The position numbers were made by a program, and so were the translations under genes. A stretch of 64,000 bases of DNA from contig NZ_FUZA01000004.1 in NCBI RefSeq assembly GCF_900167945.1, positions 1 to 64,000 on the forward strand, read 5' to 3'. A model generated the notes under the pieces. The model saw only the letters and a program-made list of their open reading frames with translations, was not told where the DNA came from and ran no database searches. This DNA is from Dyadobacter psychrophilus (GTDB lineage: Bacteria; Bacteroidota; Bacteroidia; Cytophagales; Spirosomataceae). Below are positions 42,497 through 52,225 of the stretch, piece by piece. Position 1 is the stretch's first letter. Every line of letters starts with the position of its first letter.

Positions 42497-45400
42497 ATGG
42501 ATCCAATCTCTATTATTAGTATGCGACGGGTATTTTGGTGTTTGCTCGCAGTGCTGCTATTTACCGGAACGGAAGCTTCCGTGCTCGCTGGCGAAAGACC
42601 TGAAAATGCCGGGCAGGACCAACCCGTAGCCCGAATCCGGGGAACAGTAACGTCCGCGGTAGACGGTGCCGTGGTGCCAGGTGTTAACGTATTGGTAAAA
42701 GGAACCCAGCTGGGAACGACCACCGACGCGGCCGGAAAATATAGCATTGATGCCGACGGCAATGACGCAGTTCTCGTATTTTCCTACATTGGTTTCAACA
42801 CAACCGAAGTTGCTGTTCAGGGAAAAAGCGTGATAGATGTTATACTGGAAGAAAACGTGGCAACATTGCAGGAAGCGGTTGTGACGGCCCTCGGTATTAA
42901 AAGAGAAACGCGCTCGCTGGGATATAACGTGGGTAAAGTTCAAGGCAAAGACATTGCCAACGTAGCCAATGAAAACGTGCTTACATCCCTATCCGGTCGT
43001 GTTTCAGGGGTTTCTATTAACCAAACCAGCGGTATCGGTTCGTCGATCAGCATTGTGATCCGGGGAGCGGCATCATTGAAAAACAACCAGCCATTATTTG
43101 TTGTGGACGGTGTGCCTCTGGCAAACAGCCTTGCTAATGTGAGCGAAAAAGGAAGTGGCAACCGGGTCGATTATGGTAATGCAATTTCAGACATTAACCC
43201 GGATGATATCGAAAGCATGTCTGTTTTGAAAGGACCCAGCGCAGCAGCACTTTACGGTTCAAGAGCGGGTAACGGTGTTATTTTGATCACAACCAAATCG
43301 GGTAAGAAAGGCAAAGGGCTTGGTGTTTCTTTCTCCACTTCCAATGTCTTTGAAAAACCTTACAGATATCTGGACCTGCATTATAAGTATGCAAATGGTG
43401 AAAGGCCCTTCCAACTGGATGAATCATCGGCATACTGGGGCGGGTTGCCGCTGGATGTCGGAAATAAAGAAGTACAGTGGAACAGCCCGCTGGACGAAAA
43501 TGGAAATCCGATTCCTACGGAGCTGAAATCATATAAAAACAACATGAAGAACTTCCTTCAAACGGGAATCACTTCGACCAATAACCTAACCGTTTCTGGT
43601 TCTACGGACAAATCGACGTATCGGGTTTCCTACAATAATATGATTAACCGCGGACTGATCCCTAATTCCGATCTTTACCGGAATGGATTGTCGCTGGCAG
43701 GAACATTTGATATGGCTAAGAATCTGAAACTGAGTACGAATATCAATTTTGTTCGTTCCAGCTCAAACAGCCGCCCGCAAACTTCCGAAAGGGATGGTAA
43801 CCCGTTGCAAGCAGTTTATTACTCGTCCAGTTATGACATTAATGATCTGAAAAGCGTTTGGAAACCAGGTCTGGAAGAAATTGAACAAATGACCGTTGCA
43901 AAAGGAGAAACCGACAACCCTTATTTCCTTGCCAAACATTTGACCAATGCGTATACACGCGATCGTTTGTACGGAAACATCAAATTGGACTGGACTATCG
44001 CGCCGGGCCTGACCGCTTTCGCGCGCTACTCACATGACATGTACGATGAAGATCGCGAAACCAAGATTCCTTGGAGCTATAAAAGCATGGCAAAAGGCGG
44101 TTATTATCTCGAAAATATCGGCCGTAATGAAAGTAATGCGGATTTCTTGATTACCAAAACCATTAAAGCCGGTGACTTTGACATTAGCATTTCGGGTGGT
44201 GGTAACATTATGCAACAACACGGAAACAGCTCGAACCTGGGCGGAAGAGACCTTTCTGTGCCGGGATTGTACAACATTTCAAATATTCCGGTTGGTAACA
44301 GGATCGTTGGAAACGGCAGTTACAAGAAAGCCATTTACAGTTTGTATGCATTAAGCTCGATCGGTTTTAAAAACCAGCTTTATCTGGATTTGACTGCACG
44401 TAACGACTGGTCAAGTACACTGCCGGAAAGCAATCGGTCGTATTTTTATCCATCCGCGTCATTAAGCTGGTTGGCGAGTACTACATTTAATATGCCCTCG
44501 GCGGTTTCGTTGCTGAAATTACGCGGAGGATGGGCACAGGTGGGTAATGATACAGATCCTTATCAGTTGTATCCAAACCTTGGAACAGGAAACTGGGGCG
44601 ACCTCGTTACTGCGAACCTGGGCGACAATTTGCTTAACCCAACATTATTACCGGAAATCGCGACTTCAACAGAAGGTGGAATTGACCTGAATTTGTTTAA
44701 TAACCGTTTGAGATTCGACATCACTTACTACGACAGGGCTAATACAAACCAGATTTTCAGTGTTCCCATGGCGCCGTCAACAGGTTATGCGAGCAAGAAC
44801 ATCAATGCTGGTAAACTGGTGAGCCGTGGCTGGGAAATTGGTTTGGGCGGAACGCCAATCAGCAACCGGGGCGGATGGAGCCTGGATTTGAATGCTAATT
44901 TCAGCCGTAACCGCGTTACCGTAAAAGAGTTGGCACCTAACTTCCCCTATTTTGAACAATGGGGAGAAAATGGAGCTGGCGCTTACACGTTCGTAGGTGA
45001 GCAAATTGGTAACATGTACAGCCGTGGCTTCGCAACTGTTCAGGATAAGGATTCACCTTACTATCGCTGGCCAATCATTGCCTATGATGGCGAAGGCGGT
45101 GATATGGACTGGCAAAGCTTGGGCGGCCGGGAAAACAATGTGAAAGTTGGTAACTATAACCCCGATTTCCTCGTGGGTATGCAGGCTAATCTGACTTACA
45201 AAAGATTTTCGTTGGGTTTGAGCTTTGACTGGAGACAAGGCGGCGAGTTTATGTCATTCACGTATCGTTACGGAGAATCTGACTGGAAATCGCAACGCCA
45301 GATCGACAACCTGATCCCTGGGAGCCTTTATTCTCCGGACGAGCTTGTTGCCATGCTGAAATCAGATCCTGAAAAATATATCATCCCGCAAAACGGAAAC

Positions 45401-45841
45401 TTCCCGAGAGTAGGAGGGCACACAGCCGCAACCGGCGGTTTCGGTCCGGATGGTGACGGAGCATTTATTCCTGGCGTGTGGCAGGACGAATCAGGCGCTT
45501 ATCACGAATGGCTCGGCGGAGCAGGAACGAAATATCTTCCAATTACCGCTGTCTATCCTTGGAGCTTTAACCAGCAGGTTACATTCGACGCATCATTCGT
45601 AAAACTGCGTGAAGTAACATTGTCTTACAAAATACCAAACCTTTTCGGTGTGGTAAGGAACGCCAACTTGTCGCTCTACACCAGAAATATCATGTTGTGG
45701 ACGGCTTCCAAGATCGGCATCGATCCGGAGCGTGCATTCTGGGCCGATCCTAGCAAAGGCGGGTTCCGTCAGGGAATTGAAAGACAAAACGTGATGCCGT
45801 GGACGATCCCATTTGGATTTAAGCTGAATTTCGATTTCTGA
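42497..45841 (+). CDS. SusC/RagA family TonB-linked outer-membrane transporter
   Basis: The 1114-residue protein has a signal peptide (MRRVFWCLLAVLLFTGTEASVLA; starts at 42497 or 42521) and a carboxypeptidase-regulatory-like N-terminal domain (RIRGTVTSAVDGAVVPGVNV). TonB-box-type LQEAVVTALGIKRETRS is followed by a plug domain (ANENVLTSLSGRVSGVSI, GPSAAALYGSRAGNGVILITT) and a 22-strand barrel ending in FGFKLNFDF. It imports an oligosaccharide or other large solute with its SusD partner; the substrate is not shown by the neighbours. It is transcribed with the SusD gene 49 bases downstream. Confidence 0.93.
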   Translation: MDPISIISMRRVFWCLLAVLLFTGTEASVLAGERPENAGQDQPVARIRGTVTSAVDGAVVPGVNVLVKGTQLGTTTDAAGKYSIDADGNDAVLVFSYIGFNTTEVAVQGKSVIDVILEENVATLQEAVVTALGIKRETRSLGYNVGKVQGKDIANVANENVLTSLSGRVSGVSINQTSGIGSSISIVIRGAASLKNNQPLFVVDGVPLANSLANVSEKGSGNRVDYGNAISDINPDDIESMSVLKGPSAAALYGSRAGNGVILITTKSGKKGKGLGVSFSTSNVFEKPYRYLDLHYKYANGERPFQLDESSAYWGGLPLDVGNKEVQWNSPLDENGNPIPTELKSYKNNMKNFLQTGITSTNNLTVSGSTDKSTYRVSYNNMINRGLIPNSDLYRNGLSLAGTFDMAKNLKLSTNINFVRSSSNSRPQTSERDGNPLQAVYYSSSYDINDLKSVWKPGLEEIEQMTVAKGETDNPYFLAKHLTNAYTRDRLYGNIKLDWTIAPGLTAFARYSHDMYDEDRETKIPWSYKSMAKGGYYLENIGRNESNADFLITKTIKAGDFDISISGGGNIMQQHGNSSNLGGRDLSVPGLYNISNIPVGNRIVGNGSYKKAIYSLYALSSIGFKNQLYLDLTARNDWSSTLPESNRSYFYPSASLSWLASTTFNMPSAVSLLKLRGGWAQVGNDTDPYQLYPNLGTGNWGDLVTANLGDNLLNPTLLPEIATSTEGGIDLNLFNNRLRFDITYYDRANTNQIFSVPMAPSTGYASKNINAGKLVSRGWEIGLGGTPISNRGGWSLDLNANFSRNRVTVKELAPNFPYFEQWGENGAGAYTFVGEQIGNMYSRGFATVQDKDSPYYRWPIIAYDGEGGDMDWQSLGGRENNVKVGNYNPDFLVGMQANLTYKRFSLGLSFDWRQGGEFMSFTYRYGESDWKSQRQIDNLIPGSLYSPDELVAMLKSDPEKYIIPQNGNFPRVGGHTAATGGFGPDGDGAFIPGVWQDESGAYHEWLGGAGTKYLPITAVYPWSFNQQVTFDASFVKLREVTLSYKIPNLFGVVRNANLSLYTRNIMLWTASKIGIDPERAFWADPSKGGFRQGIERQNVMPWTIPFGFKLNFDF

Positions 45842-45890
45842 TCATTCAACTGAAAAATGCTTTCGCTCATCATACTTTAAATATAAAGCA

Positions 45891-47609
45891 ATGAAGATTT
45901 TAAAATATATCCCCAGACTTGTTTTCATGCTCGCGCTGCTGGTCGTAACTTCTTGTAAAGAAGACCTGACGGAGATCAATGAAAACCCAAATGGTGTTGA
46001 TCCAAACAGCGCCAATCCCAACCTGATCATGCCGACCGTGATGACGGGCGTTGCCAACCAATATGTGCGGTTGGGCTACGGCAGAATTGCCGGTGTGATC
46101 CAGCATACCCAGGAAGATGCCTGGAAAGACGGTTTCAACGACTACAACTGGAACGAAGAAGACGACGAATGGAAAGCCTGGTACGGTTTCCTGAGAAACA
46201 ACAACTTGCTTTACAAGCGCGCCGTTGAAACAAAATTCAAATTCCATGAAGGCGTTGCATTAACCATGCGTGCATTCATTTTCGGAACGATCTCAGATCT
46301 ATGGGGTGATGCGCCGTACACAGAGGCATTGAAAGGGGACGAAGGCACAATGCTTCCGAAGTTTGATAGTCAGGAAGTGATCTACAAAGGGATTGTTGAG
46401 GACTTGAAAGCTGCTTCTGCGATTTTCGGTTCAACCGGCGACGAAAGGGATGCACCAGCTTATGATGTGTATTACAATGGAAACGCGCAGAAGTGGCAGA
46501 AATTTGCAAACACATTGTTACTCCGTTATTATATGCGCATTTCAAGCAAGCTTCCCGATGTTGCCAAAGCGGGCATTGAAAGTGTTTATGCATCAGGTAT
46601 TTATATCAAAGATGCCAGTGACGATGCAGTAATGGATTTTATTGGCACCGACGGAAACAATTCCTGGCCAAATGCAACTGCATTTGATGTAAGCGAATCC
46701 AACTGGAGAAGGAGAAGGCCAGCGTCCACATTGATCAACAATCTGGTTGCCAATAGCGATCCGCGCCTGAAAGTTTGGTTTTTACCCGTTCATGTTCGCT
46801 GGGTCGCCGATCCTACATTAGCCAAAGGGATGGATGATTTTATTCGTGAGGATGGAAAGATCCTTACAGGTGTGAAATCTTTCACAGAGCAGGAATTGAA
46901 GGCAAAAATAGCCGCGGGACACAAGTATACCCGTCATTTCAACCCAAATACATATAAACCCAGCCGACCTGAACAATTTAATGGTCCTTTGAATGCGGGC
47001 GAGTATGTAGGCGTTCCTCCCGGCATGATTGATCCGACTTATTTCAATGAAAACCCAACGACTGGTCAGCAGGTGCAGAATCAGCATGCTTCGCAATTGA
47101 GCTACACTTATCAGGGAAATAAAGGCGGGATTTTGAAAGCAAGATTGGCTTCGGCCGCTGAAACGTCCTTTATCCTGGCAGAGGCCGCACAAAAAGGATG
47201 GGCAGCCGGTGATGCAGCAGCAAATTATGCCAATGGAATCAAGCAATCATTGCAAACCTGGGGTGTGGCAGACGGATATGATGCATTCATCAAACAAAAA
47301 GGCGTTGCATACAACGGCACACAAGCTCAGATCATCGAACAAAAATGGGTTTCGAGCTGGACAGCGGCTACGGAAGGTTGGTTTGACTATCGCAGAACAG
47401 GTTTGCCGAAGCTTGTTCCTGGTGTAGCGCCAGTTTCCCGTGCACTTCCCCTGCGCTTTATTTACAGCAATAATGAATTGAACAACAACGGTGAAAGTGT
47501 GAAAAATGCCATCGAAAGACTGGAAGAAACCAGTTTTTCCGGACCGCGCAAGAAAAATAGTCAATGGTCGAAACCGTGGCTGGTTCAAGGCACAGGAAAG
47601 CCCTGGTAA
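45891..47609 (+). CDS. SusD/RagB family nutrient-binding lipoprotein (SusD_2 type)
   Basis: The 572-residue precursor has the lipobox LALLVVTSC. The SusD_2-type helical TPR scaffold contains FHEGVALTMRAFIFGTISDLWGDAPYTEAL, KWQKFANTLLLRYYMRISS, and AETSFILAEAAQKGWAAG near the end. It forms the surface lid over the SusC barrel and binds the ligand. It is separated from the phosphatase gene by a strong terminator. Confidence 0.92.
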   Translation: MKILKYIPRLVFMLALLVVTSCKEDLTEINENPNGVDPNSANPNLIMPTVMTGVANQYVRLGYGRIAGVIQHTQEDAWKDGFNDYNWNEEDDEWKAWYGFLRNNNLLYKRAVETKFKFHEGVALTMRAFIFGTISDLWGDAPYTEALKGDEGTMLPKFDSQEVIYKGIVEDLKAASAIFGSTGDERDAPAYDVYYNGNAQKWQKFANTLLLRYYMRISSKLPDVAKAGIESVYASGIYIKDASDDAVMDFIGTDGNNSWPNATAFDVSESNWRRRRPASTLINNLVANSDPRLKVWFLPVHVRWVADPTLAKGMDDFIREDGKILTGVKSFTEQELKAKIAAGHKYTRHFNPNTYKPSRPEQFNGPLNAGEYVGVPPGMIDPTYFNENPTTGQQVQNQHASQLSYTYQGNKGGILKARLASAAETSFILAEAAQKGWAAGDAAANYANGIKQSLQTWGVADGYDAFIKQKGVAYNGTQAQIIEQKWVSSWTAATEGWFDYRRTGLPKLVPGVAPVSRALPLRFIYSNNELNNNGESVKNAIERLEETSFSGPRKKNSQWSKPWLVQGTGKPW

Positions 47610-47628
47610 CTAGCCCGTAAGCATTTGA

Positions 47629-47692
47629 AAAACCGCAATAGGATAAAAGGAATGCAGCATTTGCACCTTTTATCTTATTGCGGTTTTTGTTT
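47629..47692 (+). terminator. long-stem terminator after susD
   Basis: A 22-base arm at 47629-47650 (start AAAACCGCAATAGG) is complementary to 47666-47687 with one G-U pair, with a 15-base loop, followed by Ts. Confidence 0.85.
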
Positions 47693-47748
47693 AGAAACAC
47701 TTGAAACATATATTTTGAAATAACCCTCCGCCAATAAAAATCAGGACC

Positions 47749-49533
47749 ATGTTTACTAATCGTTTAACAAAAATATTATTGACAGTCTGCTTAGCAGTCA
47801 TTTTCGCAGCATGCAAAACGGATAATCAGGACACATCCCGGACTGTGAAAGAGGTGGTTGATAATGCAGTAACAAAACTTTATAAAACACTCAATTCCGC
47901 GCAGCTGGATACGATTTCCGATCAATATATACTGCAATTCCTTTCAGAAAATGATAAGGACGTTCTGGCTGACAAATTCTGGACATTCCATGCCAATGTG
48001 CCCGTAACGGTTTCATTGATGCGGCATACGGGTCAGAAAGTCATCCCTTTCTGGATTGAGAAAAGTGGTTTCAGGAAAACCTCCATGGTCGTCAAAAATG
48101 AAGAGTATGATTATGAAGTCTGGCAGAAAGATTTTCCGGCAGGGAATGTTGGATTGGGCATAAATGGCTTTGACAAGCACAGAGAAGTCTATTTCATCAG
48201 TGTGGCTCCTCAGAATAAGGATAATCAGTTGCAGATCACCGATGTAATGCCATCGCAATACGCTTTGGATACATTAGAATTGGGCGCTTTCACTTATCAT
48301 GACTGGGATGGACTCGTTATTACCGAGCTTCCCGAAGCATTAAAAGGTCAGGTCCTGTTCACAACTGTCCGGGGACGCGCTCGGGAGGCACTTTTAGTGA
48401 ATGCGTTTAGAAAGACGGATACGCCGTCGGGCGCAGATCCGGATCAGGTAATGCTGACATGGAGCGGTAATCCTGAAACGACAACCGACATTCAATGGCG
48501 AACCAGCCCGGAAGTGAAATCCGGCAGGGTGAAGTATTGGGGGAAAGGCAAAACGGATACGCTTTTTGCAGATGCTTCGGTTTTTAGAATGGAAGACAGG
48601 CTCCTTCAAAATGATCGTTTCGTGAACAGGTTTACGGCCAGGCTCACAAACTTGTCACCGGGAACGGCCTATCATTATGCATTAAATTCAGATAACGGCA
48701 GCTGGTCGCAGGCTGCTGCATTCAAAACTGCACCTTCAAAAAAGGATGATTTTTCGTTTATCTGGTTTGGGGATACGCATTATTCCAAAATATGGGGCGA
48801 TATGGCTAAAAAATCGCTGAAAAGACATCCTGAAACAGCATTCTTCTCCATTGCCGGTGATCTGGTAAGCACAGGACTGCACCGTGACGAATGGGATAAG
48901 CTATGGGACTATTCGAACAGCGTTTTCTCTGGTAAACCTTTAATGCCGGTTCCCGGAAACCATGACAGCCAGGACGGTTTGGGTGCGTGGATGTACAAAG
49001 AAATGTTCAGTTTACCCGAAAATGGTCCCGGGAAGCAGCCAACAGAAATGAGTTATGCATTCAATTACCAGAACGCATTGTTTCTGATGCTGGACGCAAC
49101 ATTATCAGTTCCGGCACAAACGGCGTGGGTTGAAGAGAAACTTAAAAATTCGAATGCGAAATGGAAATTTGTCATGTTTCATTTCCCGCCTTACAATTTT
49201 GAGGAACCGTATGATGAGATCATGAAAGAGTGGTGCTCGTTGTTTGATAAATACCATGTTGATATGGTAATGAGCGGGCATATGCATTACTATTTGAGAA
49301 CAAAGCCGATGTTCAACGACAAGCCCGTCTCTACACCTGCGCAAGGTACAATTTACACGATGTCTATCAGCATTCCGGGTAAACAGGAACGCTGGCCCAA
49401 AGAGGACTATGCCCTGGTGAGATATAAGGACGGCCCACTTTACCAGCACATTGCGATCAAAGGGAATTCACTTTCATATAAGTGCTATGATCCGGAAGGC
49501 AATGTTAAAGATCAACTCGTGATCAGCAAATAA
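47749..49533 (+). CDS. calcineurin-like phosphatase lipoprotein with fibronectin/PAP-type N-terminal domain
   Basis: The 594-residue precursor has the lipobox VIFAAC. Residues about 30-225 form an unassigned domain. A purple-acid-phosphatase-type Fn3 domain follows (LTWSGNPETTTDIQWRTSPE, RLTNLSPGTAYHYAL). The metallophosphatase core carries the metal ligands of GDTHY, IAGDLVSTG, VPGNHDSQDG, MFHFPPYNF and MSGHMHYYL. It would cleave phosphomonoesters or diesters outside the inner membrane. Its position next to SusC/D suggests that the imported nutrient, or its ester, is the target. Confidence 0.88.
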   Translation: MFTNRLTKILLTVCLAVIFAACKTDNQDTSRTVKEVVDNAVTKLYKTLNSAQLDTISDQYILQFLSENDKDVLADKFWTFHANVPVTVSLMRHTGQKVIPFWIEKSGFRKTSMVVKNEEYDYEVWQKDFPAGNVGLGINGFDKHREVYFISVAPQNKDNQLQITDVMPSQYALDTLELGAFTYHDWDGLVITELPEALKGQVLFTTVRGRAREALLVNAFRKTDTPSGADPDQVMLTWSGNPETTTDIQWRTSPEVKSGRVKYWGKGKTDTLFADASVFRMEDRLLQNDRFVNRFTARLTNLSPGTAYHYALNSDNGSWSQAAAFKTAPSKKDDFSFIWFGDTHYSKIWGDMAKKSLKRHPETAFFSIAGDLVSTGLHRDEWDKLWDYSNSVFSGKPLMPVPGNHDSQDGLGAWMYKEMFSLPENGPGKQPTEMSYAFNYQNALFLMLDATLSVPAQTAWVEEKLKNSNAKWKFVMFHFPPYNFEEPYDEIMKEWCSLFDKYHVDMVMSGHMHYYLRTKPMFNDKPVSTPAQGTIYTMSISIPGKQERWPKEDYALVRYKDGPLYQHIAIKGNSLSYKCYDPEGNVKDQLVISK

Positions 49534-49548
49534 ACGGGCGCTATTCAC

Positions 49549-50835
49549 TCAAAACCGGCTTTGCGCCCCTTGCAATTCGCCATGGGAAGTCACCGCTACG
49601 GCCGTCAGGATTGCAAGAAAGGCTAGTAAAAATAGGAGGTTTACAAACCAGCGATTATAATTTAAACCGCGATCGTAGAATTTCGGCTCGTGGCTCCCGA
49701 TGAACTTCATCACGATAAACACATTGACAACGTACAAATATTGCTCGATGCGATAAAAGCTTAAAAATGACATGGTAACCAGCATGCTGAACATTACGTA
49801 CATGCCGAGGTAACCTAAGAAAAAATACCACAATTCGGCCCCGGTAATAGAAAATTGATTACCGGGGTAATTTTTATAATATCTTTTGTATGAAAATATT
49901 ACAAACGAAATCATTAGCAAAAGAGCCGTCAGCTGAGCACGTCTCACCGTCCATATGCCGTCGCCCAATGGTGAAATTTCTTTGAGAATGTTCAGCAGAC
50001 GTTCCGTTCCAAAAGATTGCTCCCACACTACAAACGGAATGATCGCTATCAAAATGAAAGAGGGCGCGAGCACAGTTTCTTTCCTGACTGTTGTTGTACT
50101 TATCGGCCATTTTGAAGTAAAAGTGCCATACGCCATACCAATTCCTCCGAAAAAGCCAATGGAGTATTCCATGACATTCCAGAAATTGAATTTAATCTCC
50201 GAAGCACTGCCCAATACTTGCAGGAAATTGCCAAACGCAAATCCAAAACCTGCTCCCAGGCCGGTAAAAATCGCCAGTCTGATCGCCGCATGATACTTGC
50301 GCCTGAGCATATACCAGAACATGGCGACAGCTATACCGAAGCACGCCGCCCAGGCTTCTGATCGTGGCGGCGTCATTAACCAGCCAAATTCCTCAATCAG
50401 CAAATAGTAAAATATGATGGCACCCACCGTCAATTCCACAAGCAGTTGTGGCCATTGGATCGGCTCATCTTGCTTTTCCGAAAGCATTATCCCGAAAAGT
50501 CCGCCTCCGAGAAGCCCGAATAATCCGCCGATAACGAAAAGCATTAACAGGCCGTAGTAGACATTCCCAAACTCCACGCCTCTTCCATAACCTACCACCA
50601 TGCCATAACTGATAATACCCCCAACACCCCAGCCCGCTGCGGAAGTGAGGGCAAGATGAAAAGCTTTTGCATACCAGTCCTGGCGTTTGGCCAGCAAGAT
50701 AATGCATAGACCTCCGATTCCACCAGCCCAGGCTGCTCCCTGTTCATGTCCGAATTGTCCGCGGACAGCCCACGCCGTGCCTAGTGACATGCCTGCAATG
50801 AGTAGCGCATGAGATAGTTGTCGATTGTTCATCAT
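49549..50835 (-). CDS. uncharacterised polytopic membrane protein (about 11-12 TM)
   Basis: The 428-residue protein is almost wholly hydrophobic with about 11-12 predicted TM segments and many Gly-rich helices (GIGGLCIILLA, GGLFGLLGGGLFGIML, GLGAGFGFAFGNFLQ). The short loops have few conserved-looking polar residues apart from TAWAVRGQFGHEQGAAWAGG near the start and SHEPKFYDRGLNYNRW near the end. No family is recognised, and no transporter motif was found. It is convergent with the phosphatase gene and divergent from the DegT-type gene, so it may serve the same nutrient locus. Confidence 0.75.
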   Translation of the reverse strand: MMNNRQLSHALLIAGMSLGTAWAVRGQFGHEQGAAWAGGIGGLCIILLAKRQDWYAKAFHLALTSAAGWGVGGIISYGMVVGYGRGVEFGNVYYGLLMLFVIGGLFGLLGGGLFGIMLSEKQDEPIQWPQLLVELTVGAIIFYYLLIEEFGWLMTPPRSEAWAACFGIAVAMFWYMLRRKYHAAIRLAIFTGLGAGFGFAFGNFLQVLGSASEIKFNFWNVMEYSIGFFGGIGMAYGTFTSKWPISTTTVRKETVLAPSFILIAIIPFVVWEQSFGTERLLNILKEISPLGDGIWTVRRAQLTALLLMISFVIFSYKRYYKNYPGNQFSITGAELWYFFLGYLGMYVMFSMLVTMSFLSFYRIEQYLYVVNVFIVMKFIGSHEPKFYDRGLNYNRWFVNLLFLLAFLAILTAVAVTSHGELQGAQSRF

Positions 50836-50987
50836 GAATGTGAATGGTATGTGAGAGAAATACTTTTCTTTATGAAAAGCGGACTATAAAGCTATTTGGC
50901 TCTTGAAAATAGTAGCCTGAAAAAGGCGTGGTTTAGTAATATCAAAGGTTGTACACACAAACAAATCTGATTTTGCAAAACATTGAA

Positions 50988-52202
50988 ATGAAGGAGAAAC
51001 TGGCAATAAATGGCGGGCCTAAGGCTGTCAACAAGGAATTTTTGTGGCCGGTATATGATGCCAGTGATGTAAATGCAGTCACTGAAATTGTTCAAAGCGG
51101 AAAATGGGGAAATCCTGATTGCGCGGATGAAGTCGCAAAATTTGAACAAGAGTTCGCTGCCTACTGCGGAAGTAAATATGCCATCACCTGCGTAAACGGC
51201 TCCGTTTCGCTCCGCCTTGCATTGATTGCCTGCGGTGTAAAACCGGGTGACGAGATTATCGTTCCTCCCTATACGTTCATCACAACGGCTTCATCCGTGA
51301 TAGAATGTAATTGCGTTCCGGTGTTCGTGGATATTGATCCTGACACTTATAATATTAGCCCTGAGGCGATTGAGGCAGCCATTACCGTGCGCACAAAAGC
51401 AATCATTCCGGTACATTTCGGCGGGCTGGCCTGCGATATGGATGCGATCATGGACATAGCGAAAAGGCATGGCTTGCGCGTCATTGAAGATGCCGCACAC
51501 GCCCATGGAGCGGAATACAAAAGCAAAAAGTTAGGTTCGATAGGCGATGTAGGCAGTTTCAGCTTTCAGTCATCCAAAAATCTGACATCCGGTGAAGGCG
51601 GGATCGTGATTACGGACGACGATGCGTTGTATGCGATGATGCGTTCGCTGCGCAATGTCGGCCGCATTGAAGGTGGGCAATGGTATGATCATTACAATCC
51701 AGGCTGCAATTACCGGATAACGCAAATGCAAGCCGTTTTGCTTTCACGACAGTTGAAAAGATTGGAAGCGCAGACTAAGAAGCGGAATGATAATGGTTTG
51801 TATTTGAATCAATTATTTTGGGATATGAACGGCGTTACACCCTTGTCGCGCAGTGAAGCGATCACCCTACATTGTTATCACATATATATATTTAAATACG
51901 ATCCCACAGCATTTGGCGGGCTTTCAAGAAACGATTTTGCAGCAATGCTTTCTGCGGAAGGGGTTCCCAGCTTCAAGGGTTATCCGCACCCTTTATACAA
52001 GCAGCCCCTTTTTCAAAACAAAAACTTCATGTGCTACGCCATCCCGGACCACGTTGATTACAGTCATGTATATTGTCCGGTTGCCGAACAAGCCTGCGCC
52101 AACGACGCCGTCTGGATCTTACAGCATGCCATGCTGGGGGAGAAAGAGGATATGGAAGCATTCGCGCATGCAATATTGAAAATTCAGCGGGCAGTTTCCT
52201 GA
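50988..52202 (+). CDS. DegT/DnrJ/EryC1/StrS family sugar aminotransferase
   Basis: PLP-dependent aminotransferase, 404 residues from the ATG at 50988 (an upstream TTG is rejected). It has a typical N-terminus (LAINGGPKAVNKEFLWP), AITCVNGSVSLRLALIACG, PYTFITTASSVIECNCVPVFVD, VIEDAAHAHGAEY, and the PLP lysine K197 in SFQSSKNLTSGEGG. It makes or degrades amino sugars from keto sugars; NtdA/StsC-like inositol or kanosamine-type substrates are equally possible. No sugar-nucleotide genes are adjacent. It is convergent with the macroglobulin gene (23 bases). Confidence 0.88.
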   Translation: MKEKLAINGGPKAVNKEFLWPVYDASDVNAVTEIVQSGKWGNPDCADEVAKFEQEFAAYCGSKYAITCVNGSVSLRLALIACGVKPGDEIIVPPYTFITTASSVIECNCVPVFVDIDPDTYNISPEAIEAAITVRTKAIIPVHFGGLACDMDAIMDIAKRHGLRVIEDAAHAHGAEYKSKKLGSIGDVGSFSFQSSKNLTSGEGGIVITDDDALYAMMRSLRNVGRIEGGQWYDHYNPGCNYRITQMQAVLLSRQLKRLEAQTKKRNDNGLYLNQLFWDMNGVTPLSRSEAITLHCYHIYIFKYDPTAFGGLSRNDFAAMLSAEGVPSFKGYPHPLYKQPLFQNKNFMCYAIPDHVDYSHVYCPVAEQACANDAVWILQHAMLGEKEDMEAFAHAILKIQRAVS

Positions 52203-52225
52203 ACCGGAAAACTCCCCGCTGCACT

